Below are positions 16,213 to 25,209 of a stretch of 64,000 bases of DNA, piece after piece. Where the stretch lies: the NCBI GenBank assembly GCA_016787705.1, contig JAEUTP010000027.1, positions 310,001-374,000 of the forward strand, in the 5' to 3' direction. The notes below the pieces were generated by a model. That model was not told where the DNA came from. It saw only the letters and a program-made list of their open reading frames with translations, and searched no databases. Position 1 is the stretch's first letter. Each line of letters begins with the position of its first letter. Made by a program: the position numbers and the translations under genes. This DNA is from Bacteroidia bacterium (GTDB lineage Bacteria > Bacteroidota > Bacteroidia > B-17B0 > Aurantibacillaceae).

Positions 16213-17691
16213 GTGGGCGTAATAAAGCGGCAGGGCATTAAAAATACTATTATTACCTACATAGGTATAATTATTGGCGCCGTAAACATTATTTTTATCC
16301 AACCCAAATTATTAAGTGAAGAAGAACTTGGTTTAACCCGTTTGTTATATGATTTTGCTTACCTTATAGGTCTTGCGGTTCCTCTGGGATTACCAAATAT
16401 TATTGTAAAATACTTTCCTTTCTTTAAAGATAAAGATAATAAACACAATGGTTTTGCCGGTTTTATATTAGCTATATTTTTTATTGGTTTTACAATTTCT
16501 GCTGCTGCATTACTATTATTTAAGCCTGTTATAACAAGCTATTATGTTGAAGACGCTTCTTTATTTGTAAATTATTTTGGTTTTATAATTCCTTTTACAT
16601 TTATTGTTTCTGCCATAACTATTACCACAGCTTATTGCCAGGCACTATTCAAATCTACCATACCATCATTTTTAAATGATATTTGTTTGCGTTTAGGAAC
16701 GGTATTAATTACTATTTTGTATTTCAATAAAATTATCTCTCTAGATCAATATGTATATTGCTTTATTGGCTTATATGCAGTTGAACTTCTGGTAATAATT
16801 GCTTACATATTTTTGGTTGATAAGATCTCCTTTAAACCAAATAAAGCACTTTTTCAACAACATTCTTCAAAACAAATGTTGCGTTTTGGTTTATTATTAT
16901 GTTTGGCTTCTTTTGCATCTATAGCATTAAGAAAAGTGGATGCTATCTTTTTAGGAACTACCGATCTTAAATTAGTAGCAGTATACACTACTGCTATTTT
17001 TATTGCATCTTTTATTGAAGTGCCTTTAGGTGCATTAGAGCGCATTAGTCACACAAAAATAGCTGATAATTTTGCGAAGAATAATCTTGTTGAAATTGAA
17101 AAGATATATAACGATTCGGTTAAATATTTATTATTAATAGGTGGTTTTTTATTTATTGGCATTAATACCTGCACTAAATATGTTTATGAGATAGGGCATT
17201 TGCCTGCGTCTTATTTAGCGTGTATTGATGTAGTTTATATTGTTAGTTTGGGTGCTTTAATTAATATTTCTACGGGTATTAACTCAGCCATCATGTTCTA
17301 TTCAAATCATTATGTTTTAGGTACTGTTTTATTGGTGATTACATTAATAATTACAATTTTGTTAAACGTATTTTTAATTCCCTTATTTGGTATTTATGGT
17401 GCGGCTATTGCTTCTGTTGGGGCATCGCTTATCTACAACCTTGTTAAATTTGTTTTTATTTACCGTAAATTTAAATTCCAGCCGTATACGCGTGGCTCGT
17501 TTTTAATTTTAATAATAATTGTTGTTTGTACTTTGATTGGCTATTTTTTTCCGGAAGTAAGCAGTAATTCTTTTGTGAATTTATTTTTAAAAGGAAGTGT
17601 AGTTGCTACACTTTATATTGCAGGAATTTATATGCTTAAATTAGCACCCGAAATTTTTACAGCAATACATTCAAGATTGATTAAGAAATGA
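16213..17691 (+). CDS. Polysaccharide flippase (MOP/Wzx-like)
   Basis: This encodes 492 residues from a GTG start that directly abuts the glycosyltransferase stop. Twelve to fourteen hydrophobic segments span the protein, starting with IKNTIITYIGIIIGAVNIIF and EELGLTRLLYDFAYLIGLAV, which fit the N-terminal helices of lipid-linked oligosaccharide flippases. A late GIYGAAIASVGASLIYNLVK motif is also typical. The likely role is moving a lipid-linked glycan unit across the inner membrane. With the methyltransferase and GT4 genes it forms a three-gene operon at 14462-17691. Confidence 0.9.
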   Translation: MGVIKRQGIKNTIITYIGIIIGAVNIIFIQPKLLSEEELGLTRLLYDFAYLIGLAVPLGLPNIIVKYFPFFKDKDNKHNGFAGFILAIFFIGFTISAAALLLFKPVITSYYVEDASLFVNYFGFIIPFTFIVSAITITTAYCQALFKSTIPSFLNDICLRLGTVLITILYFNKIISLDQYVYCFIGLYAVELLVIIAYIFLVDKISFKPNKALFQQHSSKQMLRFGLLLCLASFASIALRKVDAIFLGTTDLKLVAVYTTAIFIASFIEVPLGALERISHTKIADNFAKNNLVEIEKIYNDSVKYLLLIGGFLFIGINTCTKYVYEIGHLPASYLACIDVVYIVSLGALINISTGINSAIMFYSNHYVLGTVLLVITLIITILLNVFLIPLFGIYGAAIASVGASLIYNLVKFVFIYRKFKFQPYTRGSFLILIIIVVCTLIGYFFPEVSSNSFVNLFLKGSVVATLYIAGIYMLKLAPEIFTAIHSRLIKK

Positions 17692-17693
17692 TC

Positions 17694-18368
17694 TTAATGA
17701 TCCTCATCTGAATCGTCAAAACCGTAATCTTCTCCGCCTTCTTCCTCATTGCCTTCCTCATCCATTTCTTCTTCGCCTTCTTCACCTTCAAGACTATCGA
17801 TATCCGAATCTTCTACCGCTTCTTCGCCGGTATCAATCGTTTTATAGATCTCTTCGTCTTCTACTTCAGGTTCGTTTAAAAGGCCTGCCATAGCCAAATC
17901 AGGGCTAAGTTCTTCTTTAGCCATATTTATTTGTTTGTATTGTTTTGGTGCTGTACCAAAGCTTTTAATACAAACAGGATAGCTTACTTTTGGACTTTCA
18001 TCTGCAATTTTTATCATTTCAATTAAGAAAGACCATTGTACGTTCAAATCAAAAACATAAACGAAACGCTGATGAGGTTGTTCAACAAATTTGGCAATTT
18101 TTACTTCTGCCATTAATTTTTTTGGATCTACCTTCTTACGGATCTCATCTTCATCTAGTGGCAGATCTTCTTTTTTTAGGGTTATCTCCTGGCCTTTGCG
18201 CCAATAATCATCGCTCACAAAAAAAGAAGCAGAGTGTTTATTGTCAAATTTAAAGCTGTCCTGGATAATATTATGAAATTGCTCAAATGTTTGAACCGTA
18301 CGAATATCAATATCTCTGTAGATATCTTCATTTTCTTCTAAATATACCCTAAAACGATAAACAGCCAT
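17694..18368 (-). CDS. pRiA4b ORF-3-like (PF07929-type) protein with acidic tail
   Basis: This encodes 224 residues. The N-terminal 160 residues (YRFRVYLEENEDIYRDIDIR, then TFEQFHNIIQDSFKFDNKHS, ASFFVSDDYWRKG) fit the plasmid pRiA4b ORF-3 family. The last 55 or so residues are almost all Glu and Asp with Gly and Ser, an unusual acidic tail. Function is unknown for the family. The gene is convergent with the flippase, with only two bases between the stop codons, and is followed upstream by a GT2 gene on the same strand. Confidence 0.8.
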   Translation of the reverse strand: MAVYRFRVYLEENEDIYRDIDIRTVQTFEQFHNIIQDSFKFDNKHSASFFVSDDYWRKGQEITLKKEDLPLDEDEIRKKVDPKKLMAEVKIAKFVEQPHQRFVYVFDLNVQWSFLIEMIKIADESPKVSYPVCIKSFGTAPKQYKQINMAKEELSPDLAMAGLLNEPEVEDEEIYKTIDTGEEAVEDSDIDSLEGEEGEEEMDEEGNEEEGGEDYGFDDSDEDH

Positions 18369-18374
18369 TTTAAA

Positions 18375-19124
18375 TTAGTTTCTGGTTTTATAAATTTCTG
18401 ATTTCATGATTCCCAACTTATTAAAGAAGTGAGTAAAAGAAACGCCTAATACCCCTAAACCATATTTTGAACTTCTGGCAAAATTAATTGAGCTTGCTTC
18501 AGGAAAATATTTGGTAGGGCAGGTAACTTCGGCAATATCAAAACCTGCATAAAATATTTGCGAGATCATTTGATTATCAAATACAAAATCGTCGGAGTTA
18601 GCGTGATAATTTATCTTTTGAATTACTTCTTTAGAAAAAGCTCGGTAACCTGTGTGGTATTCGGATAATTTTTGATTGATCAAAACATTTTGAGAAAACG
18701 TTAACATGCGGTTAAAAATATATTTATACATGGGCATACCACCTTTTAAAGCGCCTTTACCAAGTATTCTCGACCCAAAAGCAACAGGATAAAGATCGTT
18801 GGCAATAAGATAACTTAAACTATGTATAAGCTTGGGGGTATACTGATAATCGGGGTGTAGCATAATAACAATATCGCCACCAAGCTCCATGGCCTTATCA
18901 TAACAGGTTTTTTGGTTGCCGCCATAACCTTTATTTTTTTCGTGGCGTATGATATGTTTTATTCCAATTTGCCTTCCTACTTCGGAAGTATTGTCTTTAC
19001 TGTGATCATCAACCAAAACAACATCATCTACAATGTCAAAAGGAATCTCATCGTATGTTTTTTTTAACGTGAGAGCGGCATTATATGCAGGTAAAACTGC
19101 AATTATTTTTTTTCCATTAATCAT
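18375..19124 (-). CDS. GT2 glycosyltransferase, polyprenyl-phosphate sugar synthase-like
   Basis: This encodes 249 residues from the ATG at 19124. A longer frame beginning at 19142 adds only a hydrophobic MLFLLL stretch and is not favoured. The GT2 fold is clear: AVLPAYNAALTLKKTYDEIP, VDDVVLVDDHSKDNTSEV with the DxD-like aspartates, KGYGGNQKTCYDKA, and a later HTGYRAFSKEV. It resembles dolichol-phosphate mannose synthase-type enzymes. There is no C-terminal membrane pair, so it is probably a peripheral enzyme. Its neighbour on the same strand is the pRiA4b-like gene. Confidence 0.88.
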   Translation of the reverse strand: MINGKKIIAVLPAYNAALTLKKTYDEIPFDIVDDVVLVDDHSKDNTSEVGRQIGIKHIIRHEKNKGYGGNQKTCYDKAMELGGDIVIMLHPDYQYTPKLIHSLSYLIANDLYPVAFGSRILGKGALKGGMPMYKYIFNRMLTFSQNVLINQKLSEYHTGYRAFSKEVIQKINYHANSDDFVFDNQMISQIFYAGFDIAEVTCPTKYFPEASSINFARSSKYGLGVLGVSFTHFFNKLGIMKSEIYKTRN

Positions 19125-19202
19125 AAGCAGCAAAAATAACAAAGTTTAGTTAATTTATCACCCTAAAAATAACTAAATTAATGTAATTTTAAGCCAATTA
19201 TT

Positions 19203-20639
19203 GTGTTCCTAAAAAAACTACATACACTAACGCTAAAGTCGTTTTTGCCCCCTTTTATCTCAACGCTGTTTATAAGCGTGTTCTTGTTTTTTTTGGTAAC
19301 CATTGTTATTACTTATTTAGATGAATTTATTGGTAAGGGACTTCGCACGTTTGATCTTATTAAATTATTTGGTTATGCATGGATAAGCCTTATACCACAG
19401 TGTATTCCACTGGCGGTGCTTTTGGCATCTATTATGAGTTTTGGTAACCTGGCCGAAAATTATGAGCTGGCCGCCATGAAATCATCAGGTCTATCGCTTT
19501 TTAAGATCATTAAACCTGTATTTGTTTTTATCGTTTTTCTGGCAGCAACTACTTTTTTGTTTAATAACTTTATTTTGCCGGTGGTTCATTTAAAGTTTCA
19601 ATCACTACTATACGATATCCGTCAAAAAAAGCCAACTGTAAATATTAAAGAAGGTATTTTTTACAATAAAATTGATAACTATGCTTTACGTGTTGGAAAA
19701 AAATCGGCCAATAAAGATACTTTAAAAGATATTTTTATTTATGATCACAGTGCGCACCAGGGTAATAATGTGCAAATGTATGCAAAGTCGGGTAAGCTAA
19801 CTACAACAGCAGACACAAGTGCCTTGGTACTTATGCTAAGGGATGGTAACCGTTATGAAGAAGTGGTAAACCAGTCGGGTTCTGCTCCTCACAAAAAACC
19901 GCTTGCCCAGTTAAATTTTAAGCAGTTACAGGTAAATATTGAGCTGGTTGATTTTAAATTAAAACGTACCGATGAGAACCAGTTTAAAGGTCATGAAGAA
20001 ATGATGAACATTTGGCAAATTGATTCTGTTGCCGATTCTACCAAAAGACTTTTAAATAAACGTTTTTATGAATTAGAAAGACAATCGGGCCTGTTTTTTT
20101 ACGGACGAACATCTGCTACAGTTAATAAACTTAATAAACAAAAAACTATTCCAGTAAGACAGTTTTTTGATAGTTTAAGTCCGAACGATCATTACAGAAG
20201 TATTGAAAATGCATTAAACATTGCGCGTTCTGCTGCAAGCTATATTGACTCGGCCGAACAAAACGAAAAAAGTGAAAGTGCTAGTATTGATAGTATGCTT
20301 GTTGAATGGCACAAAAAAATAGTTGTTTGTTTTGCCTGCATTATTTTGTTTTTTATTGGAGCGCCTTTAGGTGCAATTATAAAAAAAGGAGGTTTGGGAT
20401 TACCGGTTGTTGTCGCAGTATTCTTTTTTTTGGCTTATTTTATTTTAACCGAAGCTTATACCAGTTTAGCCTACGAGGGCACAGTGCCTGTTTGGCAAGC
20501 TATGTGGGCACCTTTGTTCATATTTGCGCCAATAAGTATTTTTTTAACGTATAAAGCCGCAAAAGATTCAGCTATTTTTGATGTGACCATTTATTATTTG
20601 TGGATAGAGAAATTATTTAAAAAGAAAAAACGTGCTTAA
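19203..20639 (+). CDS. LptF/LptG-family permease
   Basis: This encodes 478 residues from a GTG start. Three membrane segments occur in the first 125 residues (LFISVFLFFLVTIVITYL, LIPQCIPLAVLLASIMSF, VFVFIVFLAATTFLF) and three in the last 110 residues. Between them lies a large periplasmic domain of about 230 residues, the layout of the LptF/LptG permeases that pull lipopolysaccharide from the inner membrane with LptB. Which of the two paralogues it is cannot be told from sequence alone. It overlaps the next glycosyltransferase by 8 bp and lies in one run with an OstA-like gene, so envelope lipid export is a consistent theme. Confidence 0.9.
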   Translation: MFLKKLHTLTLKSFLPPFISTLFISVFLFFLVTIVITYLDEFIGKGLRTFDLIKLFGYAWISLIPQCIPLAVLLASIMSFGNLAENYELAAMKSSGLSLFKIIKPVFVFIVFLAATTFLFNNFILPVVHLKFQSLLYDIRQKKPTVNIKEGIFYNKIDNYALRVGKKSANKDTLKDIFIYDHSAHQGNNVQMYAKSGKLTTTADTSALVLMLRDGNRYEEVVNQSGSAPHKKPLAQLNFKQLQVNIELVDFKLKRTDENQFKGHEEMMNIWQIDSVADSTKRLLNKRFYELERQSGLFFYGRTSATVNKLNKQKTIPVRQFFDSLSPNDHYRSIENALNIARSAASYIDSAEQNEKSESASIDSMLVEWHKKIVVCFACIILFFIGAPLGAIIKKGGLGLPVVVAVFFFLAYFILTEAYTSLAYEGTVPVWQAMWAPLFIFAPISIFLTYKAAKDSAIFDVTIYYLWIEKLFKKKKRA

Positions 20640-21840
20640 GATACTCCAGATAAGCAATAAAGCGCCTTACCCGCCAAATGATGGCAGCAGCATTGCTATT
20701 TACAATATGGCACAAGGCTTAATTGATAATGGAGTCCAGCTTCATTTGCTTACAATAAACACAAAAAAACATTTTAAGGCGGATAATGAAGTGCCTGAAG
20801 AGTTTAAAAAGAGATCGCACTATACATCCGTTTATCAAAACACAGATACAGGTGCGCTTGGGGCTTTAATGAATTTATTTTCTTCAACATCGTATTTTGT
20901 TTCCCGCTTTTATTTTGCTGAATTTGAAAATAAATTAATTGATACCTTAAATCAAAATACATTTGATATCGTTCAGATTGAAGGTGTATTTATGGCTGTT
21001 TATATTGATACAATAAGAAAACATAGTAAAGCAAAGATCGTTTTAAGAGCACATAATATAGAGCATTTAATATGGGAAAGGCATTTAAAAAATTCGAAAA
21101 AAAGTGTTATCAATAAATATTTATCACTTCAAAACAAGCGACTGAAGAAGTTTGAGTTGGAGATTTTAAATAAAGTAGATGCTATTGTTCCGATAACAGA
21201 TCATGACAAAGTATTGTTTGAACATTTAGGATTTAAAAAAAGTATTTTTACCTGTATTACAGGTGTTGATGTAGCAGAATATCAAAACAAACAAGGTTTA
21301 CCTTTAAAACCAAAAACAATATTTTATTTCGGGTCAATGGATTGGATGCCAAACCAGGAAGCCGCAAAATGGTTTTTGGATAATTGCTGGCAAAGCATAA
21401 GTAAAACTGTACCGGATGCTAAATTTGTAATTGCCGGTAGAGGAATGCCGCAAAATTTTTTGCAATTAAATTTACCTAATGTACTTGTTATTGAAAATGT
21501 TAAAGATGGTAAAGCTTTTTTTGAACAACACACAATAATGGTTGTGCCTTTATTATCAGGTAGTGGTTTGCGCATTAAAATAATTGAGGGGATGGCTTAT
21601 GGTAAGCCCATTGTAAGTACATCTATAGGTGCTGAAGGAATATACTGTGATCCAAAAAAAGATCTTGTCATAGCAGACAAGGCTGAGGATTTTAGTAAGG
21701 CTGTTATTGAATTATTAAATGAACCCGATAAGTGCGAGGCGCTCGAAAAAAGTGCTTCTGCTTTTGCGTATAAAGAATTTGATAATAAGAATGTTGTTTT
21801 AAAATTAGTGCATTTTTACAATACGTTATTGAATGCGTGA
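20632..21840 (+). CDS. Glycosyltransferase family 4
   Basis: This encodes 402 residues. The start is GTG inside the end of the permease gene. The N-terminal acceptor domain opens with LKILQISNKAPYPPNDGSSI, and the middle contains RAHNIEHLIWERHL. The donor domain carries FYFGSMDWMPNQEAAKWFLD and ends with VVPLLSGSGLRIKIIEGMAY and GKPIVSTSIGAEGI. It is a soluble or peripheral inner-membrane enzyme that adds a sugar to a glycan intermediate. Overlaps on both sides (8 bp each) indicate tight translational coupling with the permease and the following GT2 gene. Confidence 0.88.
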   Translation: MLKILQISNKAPYPPNDGSSIAIYNMAQGLIDNGVQLHLLTINTKKHFKADNEVPEEFKKRSHYTSVYQNTDTGALGALMNLFSSTSYFVSRFYFAEFENKLIDTLNQNTFDIVQIEGVFMAVYIDTIRKHSKAKIVLRAHNIEHLIWERHLKNSKKSVINKYLSLQNKRLKKFELEILNKVDAIVPITDHDKVLFEHLGFKKSIFTCITGVDVAEYQNKQGLPLKPKTIFYFGSMDWMPNQEAAKWFLDNCWQSISKTVPDAKFVIAGRGMPQNFLQLNLPNVLVIENVKDGKAFFEQHTIMVVPLLSGSGLRIKIIEGMAYGKPIVSTSIGAEGIYCDPKKDLVIADKAEDFSKAVIELLNEPDKCEALEKSASAFAYKEFDNKNVVLKLVHFYNTLLNA

Positions 21841-23002
21841 TCTTTTAATTATACTTTTTTTTAGCTCGGTATTTTTAATACTTCAAACGTATTTGTTTTA
21901 TCCCCTCTGGATGCTTTTATTTAGAACTAAAAAAAATGTAAATGTTAATGTATTTTCTAATAACGATGAACTTCCCGTTGTAGGAATATTAATAGCCGCA
22001 TATAATGAAGAAAAAATAATCGGAGAAAAAATAATCTCCGTTTTTAAAACAAATTATCCTCTGGAAAAAATAAAAGTATATGTGGGCTCAGATGCTTCCA
22101 CTGACAGTACAGATGAAATTATTAAAAAGCTTTCAAAAAAATATCCCAATCTGCAATTAGTCAATTTTGGCGGAAGAACTGGTAAGGCCAATATTATTAA
22201 TACACTCGCCGATAAGTCCAATGAAGAAATATTTATCTTAACAGATGCTAATGTTATTTTTATGGAGAATACGATCTTTAATCTTGTTCGCCATTTTAAA
22301 GATCAAAGATATGCGCAGGTTTGCGCCAATATTATAAAAGTATCAGGATCAGATCAGGGTATTGCTAAACAAGAAAAATCATATATTGTTTTTGAGAACA
22401 GAATAAAATTTGCCGAATATACGCGCTGGGATGTTGTAATGGGTGCTGAAGGCGGTTGTTATGCGATAAGAAAAGAATATTATGCACCTGTACCAAAGAA
22501 TTTTTTTATGGATGATTTTTACATTACCATGAATGTTATTGAAAAAGATAAGAAAATTGTGTTTGATACAGAGGCAATTTGTTACGAAGATGTACCAACC
22601 CAGGCCAAAGAAGAATTCAAACGTAAGGTCAGAATATCCATCGGTAATTTTCAAAATCTTTTTCGCTATAAAAAATTGTTATTTCCTTTTTGGAAGGGAA
22701 GTGCTTTTGCATTTTTATCGCATAAAGTATTGCGCTGGTTCACACCTTTCTTTTTAATTATTTCGTTAGTTAGCTCAGCGTTTCTTTCATTTTATTCACC
22801 TTTCTTTTTAGTGCTGTTTTTATTGCAGGTATTATTGATGTTGTTTCCTGTTGCAGACCTTATTTCTCCTTTCAGATTTTCTCTTTTTAAATTTATCAGC
22901 CATTTTTATTTAATGAATCTTGCTTTACTAAAAGGTTTTTTCATGTTTGCTAAAGGAGTTGAAACAAGTATCTGGCAACCTACAAAACGTAATGTTGAAT
23001 AA
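21833..23002 (+). CDS. Membrane-bound GT2 glycosyltransferase
   Basis: This encodes 389 residues. An N-terminal membrane segment (LIILFFSSVFLILQTYLFY) precedes the catalytic GT2 domain: GILIAAYNEEKIIGEKI, VYVGSDASTDSTDEI and a FILTDANVIF motif. At least two or three hydrophobic segments follow at the C-terminus, starting at about residue 303. This layout is seen in processive or lipid-linked polysaccharide synthases such as cellulose synthase or hyaluronan synthase relatives, although the Q-x-x-R-W motif is not seen. It overlaps both neighbouring genes, so it is translated as part of the permease/GT4/GT2/OstA run. Confidence 0.88.
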   Translation: MRDLLIILFFSSVFLILQTYLFYPLWMLLFRTKKNVNVNVFSNNDELPVVGILIAAYNEEKIIGEKIISVFKTNYPLEKIKVYVGSDASTDSTDEIIKKLSKKYPNLQLVNFGGRTGKANIINTLADKSNEEIFILTDANVIFMENTIFNLVRHFKDQRYAQVCANIIKVSGSDQGIAKQEKSYIVFENRIKFAEYTRWDVVMGAEGGCYAIRKEYYAPVPKNFFMDDFYITMNVIEKDKKIVFDTEAICYEDVPTQAKEEFKRKVRISIGNFQNLFRYKKLLFPFWKGSAFAFLSHKVLRWFTPFFLIISLVSSAFLSFYSPFFLVLFLLQVLLMLFPVADLISPFRFSLFKFISHFYLMNLALLKGFFMFAKGVETSIWQPTKRNVE

Positions 23003-24632
23003 ATTATTTTACATATTTATTTTTGTTTTGTTTTGTTCATTAAGTTTTGCCCAGGCAAAAAAAAATGTAACTGCCGTTAAAACAGCAACACAGGTACCTG
23101 CCAAAGCTATCAATATCTTGCATGGTAATCTTTCTTATGATGAAAGTAAAAGCACTGCTAAACTTTTAACCAATAACGCACAGTTTGAACATGATGGTGC
23201 TATTTTAAATTGCGATACAGCCTGGTTGTATGATAAAGAGAACAGGATGGACGCCTCAGGACATATTGTTATTACCAAAGGCGATAGCATTACTGTTACA
23301 GGTGGCAAATTGCAATACGATGGTAAAACAAAAATGGCCACACTTCAAAACAGTGTTACCTGTACCGAAAAAGATATGATTCTTACCACAAATATTCTCA
23401 CTTACGACGTCGGAAATGGTATTGCCAATTATTACGATGGCGGTAAAATTGTAAATAAGGAGAATACACTCGAAAGCAAGAACGGTCATTATTATTCAGC
23501 AACTAAAGATCTTGCTTTTCATTACGATGTGGTACTTACAAACCCTGGCTATACAATGAAATCGGATACCTTGCGTTATAATACAATTAGTAAAACCGCT
23601 TTTTTCCTCGGGCCAAGTATTATCATGAGTAAAACAGATTATATTTATTGTGAAAATGGCTGGTACGATACGGATAAAGAAAAAGCGCAATTTAGCGTTA
23701 ATGCTTTGTTGGTTACCTCGCAACAAAAATTGACAGGAGATAGTTTATTTTATGACCGAAATAAAAAAGAGGGTAGAGCCTTTAGAAACGTTCGCCTCAT
23801 AGATACTTCGCAAAAGTCAATTATTTTTGGTGGTTATGCTGAGTTTAAACAGGAAAAGTCGGAAGCTATAGTTACAACAGATCCAATTTATGCACGAATT
23901 GTTGATAACGATACTTTATATATTGCTGCCGATACTCTTTATCATCGCGACCTGGATTCGGTTGATAATTTTTTAAATGCATATCATCACGTAAAGATAT
24001 TTAAAAGTGATCTACAAGCAGTAGCAGATTCTGCAGCATTGAATACAAAAGATTCTTTATTACAATTGTTTAAAAATCCTTTTCTTTGGAGCACCCGCTT
24101 GCAGGCAACTTCCAAATTAATGAAAGTATACATTGGCAAAAGCACTTTGAATGGTTTTAAGCTGGAGAATAATGCCTTTTTAATTCAACAGATAGATTCG
24201 TTAAGAGAGGATAAGTTTAATCAATTCAGTGGGCGAAGTATTGAAGGGTTAATAAAAAACGACACCATTCGTAAAGTAATTATAAATGGAAATGCGGAAG
24301 CTTTATACTATGTGAAAAATAAAGATGCCATTGCGGGTTTAAATAGAACCACTACATCTGAAATTAATATGTGGTTTAAAAACGCTGATATAGATCGTGT
24401 TACTCTTAAACCACAGGTAGACGGAAAGGTAACACCAATAAGGGATGTGGATATTGAAGCAACGAAAATAAAAGGTTTTAACTGGCAATATAATAAAAGG
24501 CCGAGATCAAAAAAGGAATTACACCCGGTTGTAAAAACAGAAGTACAAAAAGTAGAGTCTGATAAGAATCAAATAAAAGAAAAGGTTGAAAAACCGCAAC
24601 TAAAAAAAATAAAAAAGAAAAAAAAGAATTAA
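22992..24632 (+). CDS. OstA/LptA-like secreted protein
   Basis: This encodes 546 residues from the ATG at 22992, which overlaps the previous gene by 11 bp and begins a proper signal peptide (KLFYIFIFVLFCSLSFAQA). An upstream in-frame start at 22947 is less likely. The body contains repeated OstA-type modules: ANNAQFEHD-like strands, GHIVITKGDSITVTGGKLQY, TLQNSVTCTEKDMILTTN and GDSLFYDRNKKEGRAF. OstA/LptA proteins form a beta-jellyroll bridge for lipopolysaccharide across the periplasm. The C-terminus is lysine-rich. Adjacent LptF/G and glycosyltransferase genes support a role in lipopolysaccharide transport. It is longer than LptA and shorter than LptD. Confidence 0.85.
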   Translation: MLNKLFYIFIFVLFCSLSFAQAKKNVTAVKTATQVPAKAINILHGNLSYDESKSTAKLLTNNAQFEHDGAILNCDTAWLYDKENRMDASGHIVITKGDSITVTGGKLQYDGKTKMATLQNSVTCTEKDMILTTNILTYDVGNGIANYYDGGKIVNKENTLESKNGHYYSATKDLAFHYDVVLTNPGYTMKSDTLRYNTISKTAFFLGPSIIMSKTDYIYCENGWYDTDKEKAQFSVNALLVTSQQKLTGDSLFYDRNKKEGRAFRNVRLIDTSQKSIIFGGYAEFKQEKSEAIVTTDPIYARIVDNDTLYIAADTLYHRDLDSVDNFLNAYHHVKIFKSDLQAVADSAALNTKDSLLQLFKNPFLWSTRLQATSKLMKVYIGKSTLNGFKLENNAFLIQQIDSLREDKFNQFSGRSIEGLIKNDTIRKVIINGNAEALYYVKNKDAIAGLNRTTTSEINMWFKNADIDRVTLKPQVDGKVTPIRDVDIEATKIKGFNWQYNKRPRSKKELHPVVKTEVQKVESDKNQIKEKVEKPQLKKIKKKKKN

Positions 24633-25144
24633 TCTTTATAGAACAAAGCTTTTAATTCGGTTGCCTCTTCAGGCTTCATCCTTCCTCCAAGTATTAATGA
24701 TAATTGTCTTCTTCTTAAAGCACTTGCAAAACGTTTTTTTTCTTCATCTGTTTGTGGATCAATTGGCGGTACAGGTAAAGGTTTTCCATTTTGATCAATA
24801 GCCACAAAGGTTAAAATAGCTTCGTTGCATTTAGTTTTTTCGCCTGTTTTTGTGTCTTCAACAAACACATCTACAAATATCTCCATACTTGTTGAAAATG
24901 CACGGCTTACTTTGGCTTCCAATGTAACAATACTGGTTTGCTTAATGGGTTTATCAAAACTAACCTGGTTAATAGAAGCGGTTACAACAACATGGCCGCA
25001 ATGCCGCTGAGCACTAATTGCAGCGGTTATATCTACCCATTGCATTAATTTGCCTCCAAATAAATTACCAATGTTATTGGTGTCATTAGGTAAAACTACT
25101 TCTGTATTAATGGTAATTGACTCTGAGGGTGTTTTTGCTTTCAT
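24629..25144 (-). CDS. Acyl-CoA thioesterase, hotdog fold (YciA/ACOT type)
   Basis: This encodes 171 residues. The hotdog signature NIGNLFGGKLMQWVDITAAI lies at about 21-40, followed by AQRHCGHVVVTASINQVSFD. The enzyme hydrolyses acyl-CoA to free acid and CoA; chain length specificity cannot be read from sequence. The protein is cytoplasmic. It converges with the OstA-like gene, and the two stop codons share one TTAA at 24629-24632. The upstream gap holds divergent starts for this gene and hemJ. Confidence 0.9.
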   Translation of the reverse strand: MKAKTPSESITINTEVVLPNDTNNIGNLFGGKLMQWVDITAAISAQRHCGHVVVTASINQVSFDKPIKQTSIVTLEAKVSRAFSTSMEIFVDVFVEDTKTGEKTKCNEAILTFVAIDQNGKPLPVPPIDPQTDEEKKRFASALRRRQLSLILGGRMKPEEATELKALFYKD

Positions 25145-25197
25145 GTTGTTGCTGATTAATAAATATAAAAACTGGTGTAAAATTACTCATAATACTT

Positions 25198-25205
25198 TAT
25201 TTTTG
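25198..25205 (+). promoter_or_regulatory. -7 promoter box before hemJ
   Basis: TATTTTTG matches TAnnTTTG and ends four bases before the hemJ ATG at 25210. This suggests an mRNA with almost no 5' leader. Confidence 0.45.
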
Positions 25206-25209
25206 CAGT

